A DNA stretch of 10,404 bases. It comes from Methanoregulaceae archaeon (GTDB lineage: Archaea; Halobacteriota; Methanomicrobia; Methanomicrobiales; Methanospirillaceae). Positions 10,370 through 10,404 of this stretch are shown piece by piece (position 1 is the stretch's first letter; every line of letters begins with the position of its first letter). Location: NCBI GenBank assembly GCA_019695435.1, contig JACTVF010000063.1:1-10404 (forward strand), in the 5' to 3' direction. The notes beneath the pieces were generated by a model that saw only the letters and a list, made by a program, of their open reading frames with translations, was not told where the DNA came from and searched no databases. Both the position numbers and the translations under genes were made by a program.

Positions 10370-10404
10370 AGAGGAACCACAAGATCGCAGCCGCCGCGGC
10401 GGCC
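10366..10404 (+). CDS. Start of an unidentified gene, runs off the window
   Basis: GTG 10366 overlaps the previous stop (GTGA), with GAGGAG at 10354-10359. Only 13 codons are visible (MKRNHKIAAAAAA). A basic start followed by Ala residues could be the beginning of a signal peptide, but this cannot be judged. Confidence 0.5.
   Translation, partial: MKRNHKIAAAAAA

Noticed and set aside
1..10404. CRISPR array, insertion sequence or attachment site
   Set aside because: No regularly spaced repeats, transposase or integrase motifs, or flanking terminal repeats were seen.

Overview
The window looks like part of a tailed-phage or prophage genome from a high-G+C actinobacterial host. Every supported gene lies on the + strand and the genes are packed tightly: many start codons overlap the previous stop (TGATG, GTGA, ATGA, TAGTG), and GTG starts and strong AGGAGG-type ribosome sites are common. 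The best promoters have the actinobacterial form TTGACA-like / TAGGNT. I see no structural, packaging or integrase gene, so lifestyle cannot be judged.

Layout. (1) Positions 1-2462 are a replication/recombination block: the C-terminal part of an ERF-type single-strand annealing protein, a VRR-NUC nuclease gene interrupted by an in-frame TAG exactly at the catalytic Glu codon, a zinc-knuckle protein carrying a primase-associated helical domain, and a RepA-like (AAA_25) helicase whose Walker A has Cys where Gly is expected. (2) Positions 2421-2591 are rich in dyads: a perfect 22-bp palindrome at the end of the helicase gene, an inverted repeat, and a two-tier hairpin just before the next ribosome site. 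(3) Positions 2592-4590 hold one small unknown gene and then four genes behind a clear promoter that encode a lipoprotein, a C-terminally anchored membrane protein and two exported proteins; this looks like surface-altering cargo. (4) Positions 4601-6241 are a chain of translationally coupled small genes including a duplicated DUF4926-like protein, a 47-aa membrane protein, an XF1762-family (GNAT-like) protein and a 22-aa microORF. (5) Positions 6241-8020 hold an HNH homing-type endonuclease followed by a putative lysis pair: a GH25-like glycoside-hydrolase-fold protein and a four-helix membrane protein. (6) A second good promoter (8029-8057) precedes two helix-turn-helix proteins, two small unknowns, an SSB-like protein with a DIPF tail, a coiled-coil protein, and a T4 endonuclease VII-like resolvase; a further gene begins at the right edge.

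Together the ERF annealase, VRR-NUC remnant, helicase, SSB-like protein and endonuclease VII would form a phage recombination-dependent replication set, split here by the export, cargo and lysis genes. The parts least explained by known families are the exported-protein module, the duplicated and mosaic small genes at 4601-6241, and the structured region around 2421-2591. No gene-free stretch exceeds about 130 bp; no tRNA, CRISPR array or insertion sequence was seen.
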